Source of the DNA: Glycine soja
Taxonomy: Eukaryota > Streptophyta > Magnoliopsida > Fabales > Fabaceae
Assembly: GCF_004193775.1 (NCBI RefSeq)
Contig: NC_041011.1
Coordinates: 47,003,167 to 47,067,166 of the forward strand
Direction of reading: 5' to 3'
DNA: 64,000 nt
The notes beneath the pieces are model-generated. The model did no database searches. It was not told the DNA's origin and saw nothing but the letters and a program-made list of their open reading frames with translations. This document shows, in pieces, positions 59,842-64,000 of the stretch; positions within the stretch are counted from its first letter, which is position 1, and each line of letters begins with the position of its first letter. The position numbers and the translations under genes are program-made.

Positions 59842-60263
59842 CACGTGGTGGAATGATGTGATTTGGTGTCACGTTGGGTCCGGGTACGGCACGTGGAAAA
59901 ATGTGGCTCGATCGGGGGCTATTGGGATGTGGGGGTATGTTAAGAAAAGGGAGAAAATTAAGAGAAATTTTTTTTAAAATAATATAAGTCCAAGACCTTT
60001 ATCTTTTTTATTTAACTTAAATATTTTTTTCTCTTTTCTTCTATTCTCTTCTTCTCTCCCAAATAGATCTTAATGTGTAAAAAAGAAGAAAAATAAGAAA
60101 AAAAAATAATATAATAGTATTTTGTTTTTTACAATCCAAGATTTGAAAAAAATAAAAAAAAAGGATCAAAATCAAGCAAAGTATAAAAAAGTATGGGTTG
60201 AGAGAGAGAGAGTCTTTGTTGGGTCACACGTGGCTGATACAACCAAGTCTACGCTCGCACGTG
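59842..60263. promoter_or_regulatory. Cluster of four CACGTG (G-box) palindromes
   Basis: Perfect CACGTG at 59842-59847, 59890-59895, 60227-60232 and 60258-60263, in a patch richer in G+C than its surroundings. The nearest recognised gene (ROH1-like, minus) starts 2.3 kb away. It may be a distal regulatory region or the promoter of an unrecognised transcript. Evidence is motif density only. Confidence 0.35.
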
Positions 60264-61416
60264 AGGGACTGGGTCGCCGCTTTCTTTCAAGAAAAAATGA
60301 AATCACAAGCGTGATGCTCTTTAATGTTTAATGGAAATGACGAAAATAAATCCGTGGGAGCAAGACGGAATTTCAAAAAAAAAAGTTGTGTATAATAATT
60401 ATACTGAGATTTAAATTTAAATTTAAGATTTCATGCCTATTATTATAAACCATTACTCACTGGGGCGAGTCGACTTTAATGATTTCAATCTCCATTAGTT
60501 TTAAAGATTAGTTTTTTTATTTAATCCAAAGATAAGGTATATTTAAGTAGTCTTGAAAGCATTCTTTTAGTCCAAATGATTTTCTTGTTATAATTTATAA
60601 TTAATTTATTAGCAATAATAATTCAATGGTCCAAAAGTGCAATGTATCTCTCTCTTGATATTGGGATTGCTCAAGCAACCAATGGGTAGGGTAGGGTTGG
60701 ACCATTTCATTCATAAACGTTTTGTCATATTATTGTTTGTATTGGTAATATGATGTGACACTAAACTCTCATCGTTCATGACTTTTTCTTTTTTTATATA
60801 TCTCTTTCTTTACAGATAATGGATTTTAAGTGATGACTTAGGTAACGACATGTTGCATCAGCTTTAATATATCACTATCTCTTTATAATAATAGTGCCAA
60901 TTAGCTATAATCTTCTTATGTTTTAAAAACTATGTTGACTTAAAAAATATATAAATATATCAAAATTGTCCTTTTTAAAAAATATTATTTAAACGAATCG
61001 GATTAATTTATTTCTTTAAAATTATTGTAAAATGATTTACATAAAATTATTGTAAAATGATTTACATATGTAACTTTTTCTGGTGTATGTAACTTTGGAA
61101 CGATGTACCCTAGGATATCTTATTATGTAGTAAAGAAATTAAAGTATTATTTATAAATTTTGATAATATATGTAACATGATTTCGCGCAGGATATTTATA
61201 CTTACAACGTAGATGCTGCACTGTTCAATGACTTCCGTTGTCTTGGTTGTGGCTGCTGTATAATTGCATTCGTGATGGCTATCAGGATGGATTCCGGAGT
61301 ATATTAAAAAAGGAATCAATTTTTTATATAATTATTTAAATATTTAGTTTTTAATAAATAATTATTTAATAAATAATAATAATAAATTAAAAATATTTAT
61401 TATTAATTTTATGTGT

Positions 61417-61421
<5 letters not shown>

Positions 61422-61451
<30 letters not shown>
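61422..61451. repeat. (TA)n microsatellite
   Basis: About 15 TA units in AT-rich intergenic DNA. Confidence 0.9.
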
Positions 61452-61453
<2 letters not shown>

Positions 61454-64000
61454 CTACTACTAAAAGAAAATTAAATATATATCAACTTAAAATATATTTT
61501 TCTTATATATTTTCTTTATTAATATTTTTAAATTTTAATTTTTTTTTCAACTACAGTATAAGCTTATACTTCTTTTTTTTTTTTAATTTTTCTTCATTAG
61601 TTTACTTGAAATTCTCTTTTATTCTTTTTATTTTAAAAATGTTTTTTTAGACCATCCTACTCGGGGAGGATTAATCAAATCTTCATCATTTTATATACAT
61701 ACCTAGTTATAGTAATTAAAAAATTAAATATGTTATGTTATTATCTAGCATTTATCAACTAGTTTATTAATAATTTAATATCTTTTATGTTATTTAACAT
61801 TTATTAACTAGATTTCCTTCCCTGTATATAAAAAAAAAATCCATCAACAAAATAAATATTTCCTTTCCTACGAACATCAGTTGCGCTTTAGTGCATGGTA
61901 AACTTTTTTTTTAAGAGGCGCATGATAAACTTTTAAGGGTTATGCACTTATACTATTTATACAATTTATTTTTTTTAGTATTTTAGTATATACTCTTTTC
62001 TCTTATTATTCATCTTTTTTGTATTTTTTTTGTAAAAAATGTATAAATACATTTTCTCCACTTTTAATTTTAATTTACGTTTCTCAACTTCCTACCATTA
62101 ATTTTTTGTAATTTTGTAGGAAACTCTTTTTACTTTTTTTGGGTACGGTAAGTACTTTAACTGTATGTATTTTGGTTTTTAAGACTAGGAGAAAATTTTA
62201 GGCGGATAGTATATTTATATACGTCAATGGTTTAGATATGGTTTGAGTATATAGTAGACTTTATAAAAACATTTATTTAGTCCATCATCTACACAAAGTA
62301 TCTAGCCCGATCGAGTTAAATATATCTTTTAAAGTTGATAGAGTACATGCACCAATGAACTTCACTAAAACTAGGTGATTAGGAATAGCAATTAATTAGT
62401 AGAACTAACCCAAGCAAGCAACAGGACCTAATGAATTTGTGTAATATTGTTATTCAGATCAATTTTAAGCAATCGCCAGACATATTTTAATGCTAAATTG
62501 ATCCGAGAAACATAAGCTACTTAACAAGCAAAACAAGTACCCGAAGTAATATGTCATATGTATTACTGCTTTCTTAAGCACTTTGTTGAAAATGGTGACG
62601 AAGTGAACCCTAATTAAGCTAAATTGGATAACAAGACGATCAATAATCTTTAATCTCGCCACCATTACAACAGTGATTCTAATTGTCTCTCAAGATTTGT
62701 GTAGCAATTAAATATTTGCCCCTCTCATATTTTTAATTTGTGCGAAAGGTTGTAGAGGGTAAAGATACATACTTAACCTATGATTTTATAAAGAAAACGA
62801 AGATATATACTTTAATCCATATTAGTTGCCCGTTAAATAATTATATATGCATACATGCCTGGGGTATCAACTGGCAACCTTAAAATAATAACGAAAACTA
62901 AAACAGACGAAATAGCCAGCAATGATTAAGCCGAATGTCACACCATTTTTCTTCCGGCAAGATGTGTCTCCTCCACTAATTAATATTCTTCTTTAGAATG
63001 GGAAATTTTAATGCAACTTTAAGTTCCTTTCAGTGACGTTCTAGAAGTGAAGTTCTTCCATGGATCTTATCGACACAGACAAACTAGGGTCTAACTAATA
63101 ATGTTTGGCACTTTATGAGTAGCTTTAAGGTCAAGAAATTAATTAAAGGCTTTTTTATCCTATTAAATTAAATGGGTAATGTTGACATAATATGTGAGGT
63201 TGGCTGGCAAGTGGCAACCGGTTCTTTTGGTTTTTTTTTTTATCAATAATTAAATTCAACAGGCCAGACATTAATTTTTGTTATTCATATATCTTAAGGA
63301 CTTACGGAGGGGTTGCTGTGATGGATTCATACAGTCATTTTTTCTTCCATCTAATTCTTATGTCATTTTTCTTCCTACATTTCTATCATTTTTTTTAGCA
63401 TCATTTATTGCATCTGTCAATTTCTTTATTTTATTTCTCTATCTCTTCTTCTCATAAAAATGAGGTATATAAATATAATTATCTGAGTTTTCATGCAATC
63501 TTATTGTGATATTATATCAAGTTATTTTAGAGACGTGATACGTAACATATAAAATTTAATTACAATATATTAATAGTATAAAAATTATTAATTTTATAAT
63601 AATTATTTTAAAAGTTTATTTATAGTTATTTTTAATTAATTCTTAATATAAAAGACTTATATTCACAGTCAAAGAAAACTAAATTCTAATATATTATTTG
63701 ATGGGCCTGTAAAAGAAAATACATTGAACCATTTGTATATAATGCATACAAGTAATTATATAGTACTGCTAGCTTTTTTTTATGCTCGAGTGTTAACGTG
63801 CATTTCATGCTGAAATACACTTTGGTCAAACCCTCTTTCTTTCTTATTAAAAGAGAAAACTGATCTATAAGTTGCCACTTGCCAGTGGAAAGTGGAAACT
63901 AGAACACAACTTTCATTGTCTGAGGAATTGAGTTTCATTCAATTTTTTTTTTTCTGAGAGGGACATTCAGCTCTTCTGACTATTACATCTTCCAGCAAGC

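Larger units (their letters stand above)
58940..64000. other. Gene-poor AT-rich region to the window end
   Basis: Five kilobases with no recognised gene. A GC-richer island at about 59815-59940 and 60190-60300 carries four CACGTG boxes (separate entry). A (TA)n tract lies at about 61422-61451. A minus-strand frame of 66 codons at 62465-62665 shows no domain. The last kilobase has ordinary composition but no supported exon; a gene could begin beyond the window. Confidence 0.45.

Overview
This is a plant nuclear genome window. It is AT-rich, and its genes are split by GT-AG introns with (TA)n, (GA)n and (TTA)n microsatellites and small transposon remnants around them. Gene content and repeat style suggest a papilionoid legume, most likely Glycine (soybean) or a close relative. 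That is inference: no species-specific marker was checked. All exon joins below were made by eye from splice sites, reading frame and family knowledge.

Layout: (1) 1.3-3.2 kb, minus: a GPI-anchored phytocyanin/early nodulin-like protein in four exons, the last only 63 bp. (2) 5.07-5.78 kb: a Mutator-like terminal-inverted-repeat element with a strikingly GC-rich interior. (3) 6.8-9.4 kb, minus: a group A bZIP factor of the GBF4 type. (4) 9.4-15.3 kb: no gene recognised; a GC-richer island and a three-unit tandem repeat. (5) 15.3-17.5 kb, plus: a UPF0496/DUF677 protein. (6) 18.65-19.34 kb: a doubtful small two-exon reading frame.

Core block: three plus-strand genes in a row. They are sterol 3-beta-glucosyltransferase UGT80B1/TT15-like (14 exons, 21.3-29.7 kb), the sphingomyelin-synthase-like protein PHLOEM UNLOADING MODULATOR (32.1-34.7 kb) and chloroplast thioredoxin y (35.9-37.8 kb). 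From memory, their Arabidopsis counterparts lie together on chromosome 1 (AT1G43620, AT1G43580, AT1G43560), so this looks like deeply conserved microsynteny. Two of the three act on membrane lipids.

Right half: ribosomal protein S18 (39.9-41.5 kb, minus, start codon alone in its first coding exon); an ASR/ABA-WDS stress protein (45.1-46.5 kb, plus) with several ACGTG cores upstream and four long (TA)n tracts downstream; a membrane-anchored HSP20-like protein of the RTM2 type (51.0-51.8 kb, plus); a fold-back Mutator-like derivative keeping a transposase-type zinc knuckle (53.5-54.6 kb); and an intronless ROH1/DUF793 protein (56.3-57.6 kb, minus). From 57.6 kb to the end no gene was recognised, apart from a MITE-like inverted repeat and a cluster of four CACGTG boxes.

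I found no convincing new multi-gene system. The items most worth a second look are the two Mutator-like elements, the conserved gene block, a GC-AG intron and duplicated splice donor in the UGT80 gene, and a well-bounded solo LTR in its first intron.
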